Assembly: GCA_000403315.2 (NCBI GenBank)
Contig: KE159640.1
Location: 263,362 to 327,361, forward strand
DNA: 64,000 bases
From: Lachnospiraceae bacterium A2
Lineage (GTDB): Bacteria; Bacillota; Clostridia; Lachnospirales; Lachnospiraceae
Direction of reading: 5' to 3'
The notes under the pieces: generated by a model
What the model was told of the DNA's origin: nothing
Seen by the model: the letters and a program-made list of their open reading frames with translations, nothing else
Database searches by the model: none
Made by a program: the position numbers and the translations under genes
Shown: piece after piece, positions 7,608 to 16,037 of the stretch
Layout of the letters: each line of letters starts with the position of its first letter
Position numbering within the stretch: the stretch's first letter is position 1

Positions 7608-7981
7608 ATGAAAATGAGAGATGACTATACCTGCCCTTTAGAACTGGTTCATGACATGATTAAAGGCAAATGGAAACCAATCATATTATGGCGGCTTCGG
7701 CTGGGAGCAAGGGAGCAACCTCTCTTTCTAAGTTAGAGCAGGATATTGAAGGAATTACCCAAAAGATGCTATTAGAACATTTAAAAGAACTGATAGAGTA
7801 CGGCTTTGTTGATAAAGAATCCCATTCTGGCTATCCGCTGCATGTGGAATATTTTCTGACGGAACAAATGGGAAAACAGATTTTAGAAGCATTGAGAATC
7901 ATGCAGCATATCGGCATTGAGTATCTAAAAAACAATGGCAGAGAGCAGGAACTAATCAGTAAAAATGTCGTACCCGACTAA
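7608..7981 (+). pseudogene. HxlR-family regulator, frameshifted by 8-bp duplication
   Basis: The ATG at 7608 (after AAAGGAG) opens an HxlR domain with CPLELVHDMIKGKWKPIILW, but the frame shifts at 7703-7718 and stops at about 7736. The rest continues in another frame from there to 7981 (SLSKLEQDIEGITQKMLLEHL, then YPLHVEYFLTEQMG). The break is a tandem duplication of GGGAGCAA. Counting one unit only gives an uninterrupted 121-residue HxlR protein. It is therefore either a recent loss of function or an on/off slippage switch. PEBP and FUSC genes follow in the same direction. Confidence 0.85.
7703..7718 (+). repeat. Tandem duplication of GGGAGCAA
   Basis: Two perfect adjacent copies of the 8-mer (7703-7710 and 7711-7718) lie in the HxlR reading frame. 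Removing one restores GATSLSKLE after ILWRLRL. Confidence 0.95.
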
Positions 7982-8004
7982 TTACCCACAAAAAAGTGGG
8001 TAAT
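7982..8004 (+). terminator. Short stem-loop after HxlR pseudogene
   Basis: TTACCCAC pairs with GTGGGTAA around an A-rich loop directly after the stop. The T tail is weak. Confidence 0.5.
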
Positions 8005-8065
8005 TTACGCCTTTCTATATCCCTGTTATCATGTTTATAAAATAAACAGACAGGAGATTATAGAA

Positions 8066-8566
8066 ATGATTGTTACAAGTGCAGGAATCACTAACGGATT
8101 TATTCAAAAAAAATACGGCGGGTATGGGACGCAATTTAATGGAAATCATGTTCCGTCTTATTCTTTACCATTTAAAATTGAAAATGCGCCAGAGCATACC
8201 GCTTCATTCGCATTTATACTGGAAGATAAAGACGCTTATCCCGTTGTTGGATTTACATGGATTCACTGGCTGGGAGCTAACCTTAAAAGAAATGGACTGG
8301 AAGAAAATGAAAGCCAGACTGCAACTGATTTCATACAAGGGGCAAACAGTTGGATAAGCATACAAGGGAATCAAGAGACAAGGGAACAGGCAAGCTATTA
8401 TGGCAGCATGACACCTCCAGATAAATCGCATACATATGAACTCCTTATATTTGCACTTGATGAGATGCTTGATTTAAAAAACGGATTTTACCTTAACGAA
8501 CTTTATGAAAAAATGGAGGGACACATCCTCGAAGAAGCCGTATTAAAAGGAATTTATGAAAAATAA
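8066..8566 (+). CDS. PEBP / YbhB-YbcL family (Raf-kinase-inhibitor-like) protein
   Basis: This is a 166-residue cytosolic protein of the phosphatidylethanolamine-binding-protein family. The bacterial pattern is visible: PSYSLPFKIENAPEHTASFAFILEDKDA, GFTWIHWLGANL and the C-terminal helix with LEEAVLKGIYEK. The ligand and role of bacterial members are not settled. ACAGGAG precedes the ATG. Its stop overlaps the start of the FUSC-like gene by 11 bases. The position behind an HxlR gene is common for YbhB-like proteins. Confidence 0.9.
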   Translation: MIVTSAGITNGFIQKKYGGYGTQFNGNHVPSYSLPFKIENAPEHTASFAFILEDKDAYPVVGFTWIHWLGANLKRNGLEENESQTATDFIQGANSWISIQGNQETREQASYYGSMTPPDKSHTYELLIFALDEMLDLKNGFYLNELYEKMEGHILEEAVLKGIYEK

Positions 8567-8868
8567 ATCCTTGAAAATCGGTCTAAGAACTATTAAAATG
8601 GTAATTTCTGTATTCCCATGTTTTTTCATAGATAATTACAGGCATGATAGCACCCCTTTTTACGCAGCAATCGCATCCATACTATGCACTCAGCCAGATA
8701 TGGAAAATAGTCTGCGTATTGCAAAAAGCAGGGAAATATCAACCATAATCGGCGGCATGTCTGTGATGCTCTTTTTAACTTTGGAAAGGCTGTTTACTTC
8801 CATTTACCCAGAATTCCGCAAGTCTTTGCCTTTCCTTTGGTTTTCTGTTCCTCTTTTAAAATGGACTA
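8556..8868 (+). pseudogene. Aromatic-acid exporter / FUSC-like membrane protein, N-terminal fragment
   Basis: About 100 residues match the start of the aromatic-acid-exporter (DUF939/FUSC) family: GLRTIKMVISVFPCFFIDNY, FYAAIASILCTQPDMENSLR and the next transmembrane segment ISTIIGGMSVMLFL. Normal members have 150-350 residues and four or more membrane segments. Here the reading frame runs at about 8860 into the antisense end of a conjugative-element gene and ends in unrelated residues at 8906. The gene was truncated by arrival or deletion of the element at 8860-11935. Confidence 0.75.
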
Positions 8869-8979
8869 GAGCAGGATGGCGATGTTCTTCGCACCCGCCC
8901 CCGTGATTCTGGCTGCGACCTCAAATCCCTCCAAGCTCATCCTTACGATTTGCTCCGCCGCTTCGCCGCCTGTGTTCAT
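8866..8979 (-). pseudogene. PcfB (DUF3801) N-terminal stub
   Basis: This is a 37-residue frame starting MNTGGEAAEQIVRMSLEGFE and including ARITGAGAKNIAILL, the conserved start of the PcfB/DUF3801 conjugation protein. It stops with TAG exactly at the junction with the FUSC fragment. Full PcfB proteins have about 150 residues or more, so three quarters are missing. It overlaps the relaxase 3' end by 59 bases, as is usual in this element type. Confidence 0.75.
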
Positions 8980-10333
8980 GCTTCATCAGCTCCTTTCTTT
9001 GCTGTTCTTTTTCATCTGCCCGTATGACAGTTAATTTTTCTTTGAGGGCATCGCTTCGGGCTTTGATTCCCCCGCACAATCCGACCTCCTTCCGCAATGT
9101 TTTCATCCGCTCCGTGATTTCCGACAGCCGAGCCTTGACCGCTTCTTTTTCTTCCCCGACTGATTTTCGGGATTGGGAGTAAAGCCCCTTACGCTGTTCG
9201 GTCAGCTCGCTCATCTCGGATTCCAGAGAACCTTTATATGCCAAAAGCTGCTCTGCCGTGTCTATGTGGTTGCGGCAGAGCAGCTTTGTTTCGTTTGTGA
9301 TGGCGTCCATCTTCATCAAATCGTCTTTCAGAAGATAATGAAGCCGTGCATGATTCTGTTTCTTCCCTTTGGGCAGGATGCCGAGCTTATAACAGTAATG
9401 GAGATACAGCCCACGCAAGCCGCCGATTTTCTTTGCGTCTTTCAGAGAGCCACGGACATGGTAGACCTTGACCTGCGGCTGCTGTTTGGAAAAACTCTGG
9501 AATTTGACTGCATAGGAATTTTCCCTTATGCGTTCCGTTATCCTCTCGTTGGTATAATCCTCGCCGAGCTTATAGAGCCGCTTCGGTCTTTTCCATCCTT
9601 TCCCGATAATCGTCCAGTATTTTCGGTTGGGGTCAAAATTGATGCGGTATCCCATTTCCGACAATTGGCGGTCAAAATCTTTCAACGTAAACGATTTGCT
9701 GATGGCTTCGTCCACCGCCTGCCGTGCCACGGTATCCCTTGTGGGCAGACCGTTCTTCTCGGCTTGGTATAAAGCATAGGGCTTCTTCCTGCCGCTTGGG
9801 TGTTCGATGACCGACAAGGAATACTCACGGCACAATTCATCCGAACGCTTACGGAGCAGACGCAGGTTTTTCTTATTGTCGTGATAATGCTTGCCGTCAA
9901 TATAAGAAATGGAATTGACGACAAAGTGGTTATGCAGGCACTCCGTATTCAGATGTGTCGCCACAATTACTTGGAATCTGCCGCCCCACATCTTCTCCGC
10001 CAGCTTTACGCCCACCTCATGTGCCTGCTCTGGCGTGACCTCACCCGCCTTAAAGCTTTGGAAACCGTGGTAGCAGACTATTTCGCTCTGGTCGTTCCAT
10101 TGTGCTTTAGTTATCATCATCTCGTCCCTTGCAGTGGCAGGGTCGCAGTTTACGCCCGTGACAAAAAACTGCTGCTCGGTCTTGTCGCCGTTGGTGGCAT
10201 ACTTCATCACATCGCCCATCGTCTGCAAGTCCGCATCCGTGTATTTGGGGTTGGCGGTCTTTTCTGGGTTCTCGGCGTAGTCGATGGGATGGTCGAGCCT
10301 GCCCTTTACGTCCCATATCTCGCAGACCGCCAT
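8921..10333 (-). CDS. Relaxase / mobilisation nuclease
   Basis: This 470-residue protein starts MAVCEIWDVKGRLDHPIDY, the typical start of Tn1549-type VirD2-like relaxases. The HUH-type metal site is in ATHLNTECLHNHFVVNS (about residues 135-150). A central region (WTIIGKGWKRPKRLYKLGEDY) and a long C-terminal coiled coil follow. The enzyme nicks oriT and carries the strand into the recipient. Its ATG shares one base with the mobC stop, so translation is coupled. It is full length and could still work in trans, although the rest of the element is lost. Confidence 0.9.
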   Translation of the reverse strand: MAVCEIWDVKGRLDHPIDYAENPEKTANPKYTDADLQTMGDVMKYATNGDKTEQQFFVTGVNCDPATARDEMMITKAQWNDQSEIVCYHGFQSFKAGEVTPEQAHEVGVKLAEKMWGGRFQVIVATHLNTECLHNHFVVNSISYIDGKHYHDNKKNLRLLRKRSDELCREYSLSVIEHPSGRKKPYALYQAEKNGLPTRDTVARQAVDEAISKSFTLKDFDRQLSEMGYRINFDPNRKYWTIIGKGWKRPKRLYKLGEDYTNERITERIRENSYAVKFQSFSKQQPQVKVYHVRGSLKDAKKIGGLRGLYLHYCYKLGILPKGKKQNHARLHYLLKDDLMKMDAITNETKLLCRNHIDTAEQLLAYKGSLESEMSELTEQRKGLYSQSRKSVGEEKEAVKARLSEITERMKTLRKEVGLCGGIKARSDALKEKLTVIRADEKEQQRKELMKHEHRRRSGGANRKDELGGI

Positions 10334-10665
10334 CAGCCCGACATCTTCCTCAGCACAAGGTAGCACTTGCCCACGTCCAGACGGAAGTCCCGCCACCTCT
10401 TGGCTTCATCATAGAGCATCGGCGTGTCCACAAAGTTCAAGGCGTTCACCTTTGCCGCAAGCTGGTTGATGCGGTTGCCGATGGCGGACAGTTCCCGCAT
10501 GATTTTATAGAACTCTGGGTCTGGCTTCTCGCATAGGCGGTAACCCATAACCATCGACTGGAGCAGGGCTTGTCTGGAATGCCCCGCCCTCTCCGCAAGG
10601 GAGCAGAGGTATTCAGCTTCTTCCTCGGTCAGTCGGAACAGTATCTGCACGTTTCGTTTCCGCAT
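10333..10665 (-). CDS. mobC: MobC-family relaxosome accessory protein
   Basis: This protein of about 110 residues begins MRKRNVQILFRLTEEEAEYL, a ribbon-helix-helix-like N-terminus. The MobC block ELSAIGNRINQLAAKVNAL is in the middle. It binds oriT DNA and helps the relaxase nick. The ATG at 10665 lies 6 bases after AAAGGGGG; an earlier ATG at 10671 is too close to that site. It is coupled to the relaxase gene and overlaps the DUF3789 3' end. Confidence 0.85.
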   Translation of the reverse strand: MRKRNVQILFRLTEEEAEYLCSLAERAGHSRQALLQSMVMGYRLCEKPDPEFYKIMRELSAIGNRINQLAAKVNALNFVDTPMLYDEAKRWRDFRLDVGKCYLVLRKMSG

Positions 10666-10777
10666 TGGCATCCCCCTTTCCCTCGGTCAGCCTGTTAATC
10701 TGCAACACGCACATGCACGCTACGCCGAACATCCCACCGAGCGTTGTGCCGAGGATAAAATATATAAAATCACTCAT
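10613..10777 (-). CDS. DUF3789-family small membrane protein
   Basis: This 54-residue protein is MSDFIYFILGTTLGGMFGV and onward: one hydrophobic segment and a charged tail (INRLTEGKGDANAETKR). DUF3789 proteins sit just upstream of mobC in Tn1549-like elements, and their role is unknown. The ATG follows AAAGGAGTTTTTAAGG. The end overlaps mobC. Confidence 0.75.
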   Translation of the reverse strand: MSDFIYFILGTTLGGMFGVACMCVLQINRLTEGKGDANAETKRADTVPTDRGRS

Positions 10778-10799
10778 CCTTAAAAACTCCTTTCTGCCT

Positions 10800-11568
10800 G
10801 CCGTCCTCTGGCGGCGGTACATAAACGACCTGCCCTGTCCTTATCCAGATGCAGAAATATAGTTTTAATTTGCGGGTTTGCTTTCAAAAAAATCGTAAGG
10901 GCAACAGGGATTTTGCTTTCTTTCAATTCTTTCTTCGGCTGATATACGCCCGACAGGGAGAGAAGAAGCACACGGTTCTCCCGCCAGAAGCCGAAACGAA
11001 TACCACTTGTCGCTGCCCGATGCATCACGCTTAAAACTGCTGATTGTGCCACGGCAGGCGGCATATTTCGGCGTTCCGCTTTCATCTTTACCGATAAAAA
11101 CAGCATTGTGATAATCAGCACTCTCGAAGATAATCCCCTCAGCTATGCACTCTTGGATAAGCTGATAATCAATGCCACGCCCGAAAAGATATTCTGTCAC
11201 CCTATCGCAATTTTTATTCTTTGGCGGCAGGAGCAGCACTTTTGGCTCATCTTTTTTCACGGCAGGGGGCGGCGGCTTCCAGTCCGCCATCGTCTGCCCC
11301 GTGAGGATTTCCACGGCTTCCACAAAGCCGTATTCCTTAACTTTCATCAGATAATCAAGGGCAGAATAGCCGCCGAAGCCCCTCGACCACCAGTACCATT
11401 TACCGTTGGAAATCTTTAAGCTGTCATGCTCGGCGGTACAATATACATTTGTCGTGCCTTTTACCTTGACAATATTGCTCGGCTCATAGGCTCTAAGATA
11501 GGAAATATCTGCCTTGCCCGCTCAAGCACGTCTGGGTCAATTTGCACATAGGGTCTGCTGCTTCTCAA
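10800..11568 (-). pseudogene. DUF3991/TOPRIM-domain protein, multiply broken
   Basis: The gene starts at TTG 11568 (after AAAGGTGA) with RPYVQIDPDVLERA, then shifts frame near 11520. It continues as YEPSNIVKVKGTTNVYCTAE and WYWWSRGFGGYSALDYLMKV, the zinc-ribbon/DUF3991 region. Near 10970 the frame is lost again. TOPRIM-like sequence reappears in another frame (SGVYQPKKELKESKIPVAL, then IFLHLDKDRAGR) with an apparent internal deletion, and it ends abruptly near 10810. Intact members have about 300 residues. The product is non-functional. Confidence 0.75.
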
Positions 11569-11575
11569 TGGGCAA

Positions 11576-11923
11576 TCACCTTTCTTTCCCAGACAAAATC
11601 TTTTCCGTCTTAACCATATACGACTCAAAATCAGCAACAGTCTGGCGTAATTTGTCCATGTGGGAATCCTCCCTCCCAATCCATTCCTCATAAATATCCT
11701 GCAAAAGATTCGGCGACTTCATAAGGGCTTTTGCCGCCTGTGGGGAATAATCCACATCGGAAAAGCACTCTGCAATATCATTCTTTAAAATAATCTGATA
11801 CGCTGCATCGTAAACCTCCTGTGGGCTTTTGCTTAAAATATCCTCACGGAAATCAGCAAGCTCACGCTCTACCTTTTCAGCCAGTTTTTGATTAAGGGAC
11901 TGTCTGTACTCTTGGTAATCCAA
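11576..11923 (-). CDS. DUF3848-family protein
   Basis: This 115-residue protein is mostly helical and highly charged (MDYQEYRQSLNQKLAEKVER; SPQEVYDAAYQIILKNDI). It matches DUF3848, a family restricted to conjugative elements of Firmicutes. Its function is unknown. The TTG start at 11923 is supported by AGGAGG seven bases upstream. It is the first gene of the remnant and is intact. Confidence 0.8.
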   Translation of the reverse strand: MDYQEYRQSLNQKLAEKVERELADFREDILSKSPQEVYDAAYQIILKNDIAECFSDVDYSPQAAKALMKSPNLLQDIYEEWIGREDSHMDKLRQTVADFESYMVKTEKILSGKER

Positions 11924-11949
11924 TCACACACCTCCTAGAAAATAAAATA

Positions 11950-11984
11950 AGCCGAGGGATTTTCGTTGTGAAAACCTCTCGGCT
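11950..11984. terminator. Stem-loop at the edge of the conjugative remnant
   Basis: AGCCGAGG pairs with CCTCTCGGCT (one bulge) around a 15-base loop. It lies just upstream of DUF3848 and just downstream of the next minus-strand gene, so it probably ends transcription coming from 12035-12454. Confidence 0.6.
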
Positions 11985-12034
11985 ATGTAAAGTATTATAA
12001 AATTGTAATTGAAAGTCGGTCGCAAAAAAGCTGT

Positions 12035-12454
12035 CTACTGCTTTGTGATTTCTAAAATATATTGATATGCAAATTCGGTTCCATTGCAAGTCAAGTTTTC
12101 ACACATATGTGGCGGGTCGCTCTCTGAAAAACCCGTAGGACGTAATTCAAAACATCTTAATGAGCCAAATTCTCTGTCAAAGGCAGACGCAAAATTATAG
12201 CAGGCAGATACAATTTCATCTTCTGTTTTCCCTATCGTGTGAAGATAAATTCCTATAAACATAAGCGAGCCTTCAACCAAACCGCACTGTGCCCTATATC
12301 CACCTGCACCATGCAATCCAACCGCAGACCAGATTGCTTGCTGTTCAATGGCAATTTCAAATAATTCGCTCAAACAGACAAGTGCTGTCCTTGCACAATT
12401 TATATCTTCTTTCCAGTACAATTCATGTACCCGCTTTGTAATATACTCTTTCAT
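12035..12454 (-). CDS. C_GCAxxG_C_C-family redox protein
   Basis: This 139-residue protein has the spaced cysteines of the C_GCAxxG_C_C family: an N-terminal Cys in EDINCARTAL, a glycine-rich loop GLHGAGGYRAQCG, a Cys in SLRCFELRP and CENLTC near the end. The family is thought to bind a metal or cofactor, or to act in redox chemistry; the function is not established. The ATG at 12454 follows AGAGAGGTG. It is a lone gene after the conjugative relic and before the IS1634 element. Confidence 0.8.
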   Translation of the reverse strand: MKEYITKRVHELYWKEDINCARTALVCLSELFEIAIEQQAIWSAVGLHGAGGYRAQCGLVEGSLMFIGIYLHTIGKTEDEIVSACYNFASAFDREFGSLRCFELRPTGFSESDPPHMCENLTCNGTEFAYQYILEITKQ

Positions 12455-12553
12455 CAATACACCTCTCTTACGATACAAATTTCTTTATCTCCATGCAGCT
12501 ATGTAGAACACTGATAAAAATATGGTTTAAAACTCTGTCATATGCCAATGCTG

Positions 12554-13222
12554 CTATCTTCTGGCAAGTGTTTTTACAAGCTCTATGTATCTCTTTGTAT
12601 TGTTATCAATATCCTTTTGGGTAACGCCATAATATTGATAAACCTTTCTGAATGTTTTATCAAATTCTCTCATAAAACCATTTTTTGAGCCAGATGCTGA
12701 ACCGCCAATATAGCCATAATTCTTTTCAACTGTTATTCTTGACTGATTATTTCCATCACCCTTTTCATATATGTGCAAATCAATATCAAAAATATCTGGC
12801 GGAATATCTTCTGCTGCTTTCTGCCTTTGCTCTATCTTCTCCATAAAATGTTTTATCGTTTCTTCCTCATGATTCTCAAGTTTTGGAGCTTCTGCCAAAT
12901 CTCCGAGTAATTCAGGCGTATACTGTATAATGAAAGATGCCCTCATTTGAGAATATTCTGTTTTATATTCTGGTTCTGATTTATCGACCTCCGAGAATCC
13001 TAATTCTGTTATATAATCGGCTACCTGCTCCATAGAATGTGGATTCGCTTTTAATGATTTGACAATCCGCTTTTTTCTCACATCATAAAAAAATTTGTGT
13101 ATATTCCACTTAAAAGTCCATTTGGAATTACTTCTCCCTACTATAAAAACAGATGTCGGTCCATCATCTTTTCCAAGTATACTTACTGAGCTTACTGCCT
13201 TGTTTCCAAACTTATTTTTCAT
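12554..13222 (-). CDS. Uncharacterised 222-residue protein with a decarboxylase-beta-like N-terminal motif
   Basis: I do not recognise this protein as a whole. It starts MKNKFGNKAVSSVSILGKDD, followed by GPTSVFIVG. The stretch SVSILGKDDGPTSVFI resembles SIGIIGGADGPTAIFV, known from the beta subunit of sodium-pumping decarboxylases and repeated at the N-terminus of some Clostridial orphan proteins. There are no membrane segments. The middle (residues 60-150) is charged and helical, and the end (VYQYYGVTQKDIDNNTKRYIEL) is helical. The gene stands alone, immediately before the IS1634-like element. Confidence 0.6.
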   Translation of the reverse strand: MKNKFGNKAVSSVSILGKDDGPTSVFIVGRSNSKWTFKWNIHKFFYDVRKKRIVKSLKANPHSMEQVADYITELGFSEVDKSEPEYKTEYSQMRASFIIQYTPELLGDLAEAPKLENHEEETIKHFMEKIEQRQKAAEDIPPDIFDIDLHIYEKGDGNNQSRITVEKNYGYIGGSASGSKNGFMREFDKTFRKVYQYYGVTQKDIDNNTKRYIELVKTLARR

Positions 13223-13351
13223 ATTATGGCATCTCCTAACAATAAAAATGTGTGGCTTTTATTATACTCCCAGATTATGAACTTTTCAAGAAATTCAGTT
13301 ACTGCCCGGGAGTTTGACAGTCTCATATTTCAAAAAAACCTCACAGTCCTT

Positions 13352-14017
13352 ATGACGCCTGCTTTTTATATCGCCAAAAGTTTTATTAACAACAAAGGTA
13401 AAAGTACGTCCGTCAATGTCCGTAAACTCGGTACTCTTAAAGACCTTCTGCCGGAACACGGGCCCACCCGTGATGACGTTATGAAATGGGCCAAAGAAGA
13501 AGCCAGGATGGAAAATCTTAAATTTAAAAAAGAACAGATGGCCAAAGCCATTCAGATAACCTTTCATTCTGATCAAAAGCTGGATTATGGCCGGCAGGTC
13601 TTCTACCCGGGCGGATATCTTTTTCCCCAATCTTTTTACTATCGTCTTCAACTTGATAAAACATGCCGCAAACTTCGGGACAAGCATAGATTCAAATATG
13701 ATATCAATGCCATCCTTTCCGATCTTATCTTTGCCAGAATCCTTGAACCGTCAAGCAAACGCTCTTCTTATAAGACGGCTTCCGAATTTCTGGAAAAGCC
13801 TTCTTATCAGCTCCATGACATCTACCGGGCACTTGATGTTCTGGGAAATGAGTGCGATTTTATCCAGTCGGAAGGCTATAAAAACGGCCATCTCCTTGGG
13901 AAACGCAGCGATAAGATCCTCTATTACGACTGTACAAACTACTATTTTGAGATTGAACAGGAAAACGGCGATAAAAAATACGGCAAAGGCAAAGAACACC
14001 GCCCAAATGGGGCTGTC
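13352..14017 (+). pseudogene. IS1634-family transposase, 5' fragment
   Basis: The first part of an IS4-superfamily DDE transposase: AFYIAKSFINNKGKSTSVNV, a helical DNA-binding region, then the catalytic core start DKILYYDCTNYYFEIEQE with the first Asp. It runs into the left end of the IS1182 element at KEHRPN, just before the conserved MDGDGIPLAF. The ATG at 13352 is preferred to one at 13226, which lies outside the inferred IS end. Confidence 0.8.
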
Positions 14018-14039
14018 GGGAAATAGATAGTCCTAAACA

Positions 14040-14075
14040 GGGACAGATGTGACTCATACGAGTCACATCTGTCCC
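14040..14075. terminator. Perfect 16-bp hairpin inside IS1182 left end
   Basis: GGGACAGATGTGACTC at 14040-14055 pairs perfectly with 14060-14075 around ATAC. It is followed by GAAATTTTTCC, so it acts as an intrinsic terminator that blocks read-through into the transposase. Confidence 0.8.
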
Positions 14076-14102
14076 TGAAATTTTTCCTAAAAAAGAAAAA
14101 AG

Positions 14103-15905
14103 ATGGCTAACGATAACCATCTTCTCTCCGTTACATGTTATAATGTAACTATGCAAAAACAAGATTATTATAACGAATTTTTTGAAATTGGACAACAGAA
14201 AATTAACTTTAGTTTCTTTGAATTGTGTTTACCTGATGACGATCCAGTCTATACCCTGAAAAAAGTGATGGAGGAATTAGATTTTTCTGGCTTATTAGCC
14301 AATTGTTCAGATAAGGGAAGAAACGGGTATAACCCAATTATGATGTATGCTGTAGTCACTTACGCAAATATGCGGGGGATAAGAGCTGTTGACCGTATTG
14401 TGGAATTGTGTGAAAGAGACCTCGCTTTTATCTGGCTTGCCAACGGTCAGAAGCCGAAACGTGATGCTTTCTATGAGTTCAAGAATACCAAACTGACTGC
14501 TGATGTATTGGATGAGCTGAATTACCAGTTTCTTCGCCGCCTGCAAAAAGAAGGACTGGTTACACTCAAAGAGCTTTTTATCGACGGCACAAAAATAGAA
14601 GCCAATGCGAACCGCTATACTTTTGTATGGAGAGGGACGATCAATTATCATCTTGCAGGACTATTAGACGCTGTCGATTCTTTGTATCAGAAGTATAACA
14701 TATTGATTGACGAAAATGAATATGGCATTAAATATGATATTCCCCATGCGCATATGTTTGTGATTGAAGGAATGGACAAAGTAAGGGATGCCATTGAAAA
14801 GAACCGGAAACGAAAACTGACAAAACATAAGAAACTGTCTAATAATACAGTTATCGAGATTGATAACTGTTCTCCATTGGAAATCCTGAAGCTCCAGAAA
14901 AATCTGACACAGATTGCAGAGAAGGAACAGATTGCGTTTGTTTATGGAAAGGGAAAAAGAAAGCCGGAAATTCAGCGGCTTTATGAAGAATTAGAAGCCT
15001 GCGGGGAACGTCTTATGGGATATAAAGAATGTTTTGAGATCATGGGAAAAGACCGGAACAGTTATTCCAAAACAGATCTGGAAGCCACATTTATGAGAAT
15101 GAAAGAAGACCACATGCGCAACGGACAGTTAAAGGCAGCGTATAATGTCCAGATTGCCGTAGAGAATTATTTTATTGTCCATGCTTATGTAAGCAATGAC
15201 CGGACAGATTACAACACACTGATTCCGGTTTTGGAAAAGCATAAAAAAGCATTTGGGGATATCTTGAATGAGGTAACGGCAGACAGTGGTTATTGCAGTG
15301 AGAAGAATCTCCTGTATTTAAAGAAAAATAACATATCCAGCTACATCAAGCTACAGGATCATGAAAAGCGGAAAACACGCGCTTATACAGAAGATATTGG
15401 AAAGTATTACAACATGAAAACGCAAATGTTCGAGGATGAACTGTATTATATTTGTCATGATGAAAGAGAACTGCATCATATCCGCACAGAGACCAAAGAA
15501 CAGGCTGGTTATACACAGACTTTTGAGGTGTATGGATGTGCGGACTGCAGCGGCTGTGAACACAAAGCCGAATGTTTATATAAATATAACGCTGAAAAAG
15601 ATGCAGAGAAAAACAAAGTCATGAAGATCAATGAGCAGTGGGAAACATTGAAGGAAGAATCTCATGCCAATATCCAAAGTGAGAAAGGGATATTGAACCG
15701 CCAGATCCGTTCCATACAGACGGAAGGACATTTTGGAGACATCAAAGAAAACGGCAGCTTTCGACGGTTCAACTACCGCACATCAGAGAAGGTGTATAAA
15801 GAGTTCATACTGTATGCCATTGGAAGAAATATAAATAAATATCATCGTTTTCTTCATGATGAGATCAAAAAATTTGAAGGAAAAACAGATGAAAAGACAG
15901 CTTAG
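14103..15905 (+). CDS. IS1182-family transposase
   Basis: This DDE transposase has 600 residues (584 if the ATG at 14151 is used). The N-terminal DUF772 domain reads NPIMMYAVVTYANMRGIRAVDRI and LCERDLAFIWLANGQKP. The catalytic core has FIDGTKIEANANRYTFVWRG (first Asp), TADSGYCSEKNL (second Asp) and EGHFGDIKENGSFRRFNYR (Glu region). A Cys cluster CADCSGCEHKAECLY lies between them, as is usual in IS1182. The frame is intact, so the copy may be active. Neither start has a strong Shine-Dalgarno site. Confidence 0.9.
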   Translation: MANDNHLLSVTCYNVTMQKQDYYNEFFEIGQQKINFSFFELCLPDDDPVYTLKKVMEELDFSGLLANCSDKGRNGYNPIMMYAVVTYANMRGIRAVDRIVELCERDLAFIWLANGQKPKRDAFYEFKNTKLTADVLDELNYQFLRRLQKEGLVTLKELFIDGTKIEANANRYTFVWRGTINYHLAGLLDAVDSLYQKYNILIDENEYGIKYDIPHAHMFVIEGMDKVRDAIEKNRKRKLTKHKKLSNNTVIEIDNCSPLEILKLQKNLTQIAEKEQIAFVYGKGKRKPEIQRLYEELEACGERLMGYKECFEIMGKDRNSYSKTDLEATFMRMKEDHMRNGQLKAAYNVQIAVENYFIVHAYVSNDRTDYNTLIPVLEKHKKAFGDILNEVTADSGYCSEKNLLYLKKNNISSYIKLQDHEKRKTRAYTEDIGKYYNMKTQMFEDELYYICHDERELHHIRTETKEQAGYTQTFEVYGCADCSGCEHKAECLYKYNAEKDAEKNKVMKINEQWETLKEESHANIQSEKGILNRQIRSIQTEGHFGDIKENGSFRRFNYRTSEKVYKEFILYAIGRNINKYHRFLHDEIKKFEGKTDEKTA

Positions 15906-15970
15906 AAAAAATGCACTTTCAAGAATGCAGTCAAGGGGTTTTTGCGCCCTAAAATATAAACAGAAAAAGA

Positions 15971-16037
15971 AAAATAAGAATCTCCCATAACATATCAGAA
16001 GTTTAAAATACTGATTTCTATGGGAGATTCTTATTTT
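15971..16037. terminator. 19-bp hairpin inside IS1182 right end
   Basis: AAAATAAGAATCTCCCATA (15971-15989) is perfectly complementary to 16019-16037. An inner ATCAG/CTGAT stem lies in the loop. With A runs before and T runs after, it can end transcription in both directions. Confidence 0.8.

Larger units (their letters stand above)
8860..11935 (-). mobile_element. Decayed Tn1549-like conjugative element remnant
   Basis: A minus-strand block contains, in transcript order, DUF3848, a broken DUF3991/TOPRIM gene, DUF3789, mobC, relaxase and a PcfB stub. This is the order of mobilisation modules in Tn1549/CTn-type elements of Clostridia. Its higher GC contrasts with the flanks. There is no integrase, no coupling protein and no T4SS gene, and it cuts the FUSC gene on the left. 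It looks like an immobile relic. The exact ends are inferred from where homology-like reading frames stop. Confidence 0.75.

Noticed and set aside
9173..10363. Long plus-strand reading frames opposite the relaxase gene
   Set aside because: They are shadows of the relaxase coding strand, without start sites or family features.
13226..13351. Upstream start for the IS1634 transposase
   Set aside because: It lies outside the inferred inverted end, and the added residues do not resemble the family.
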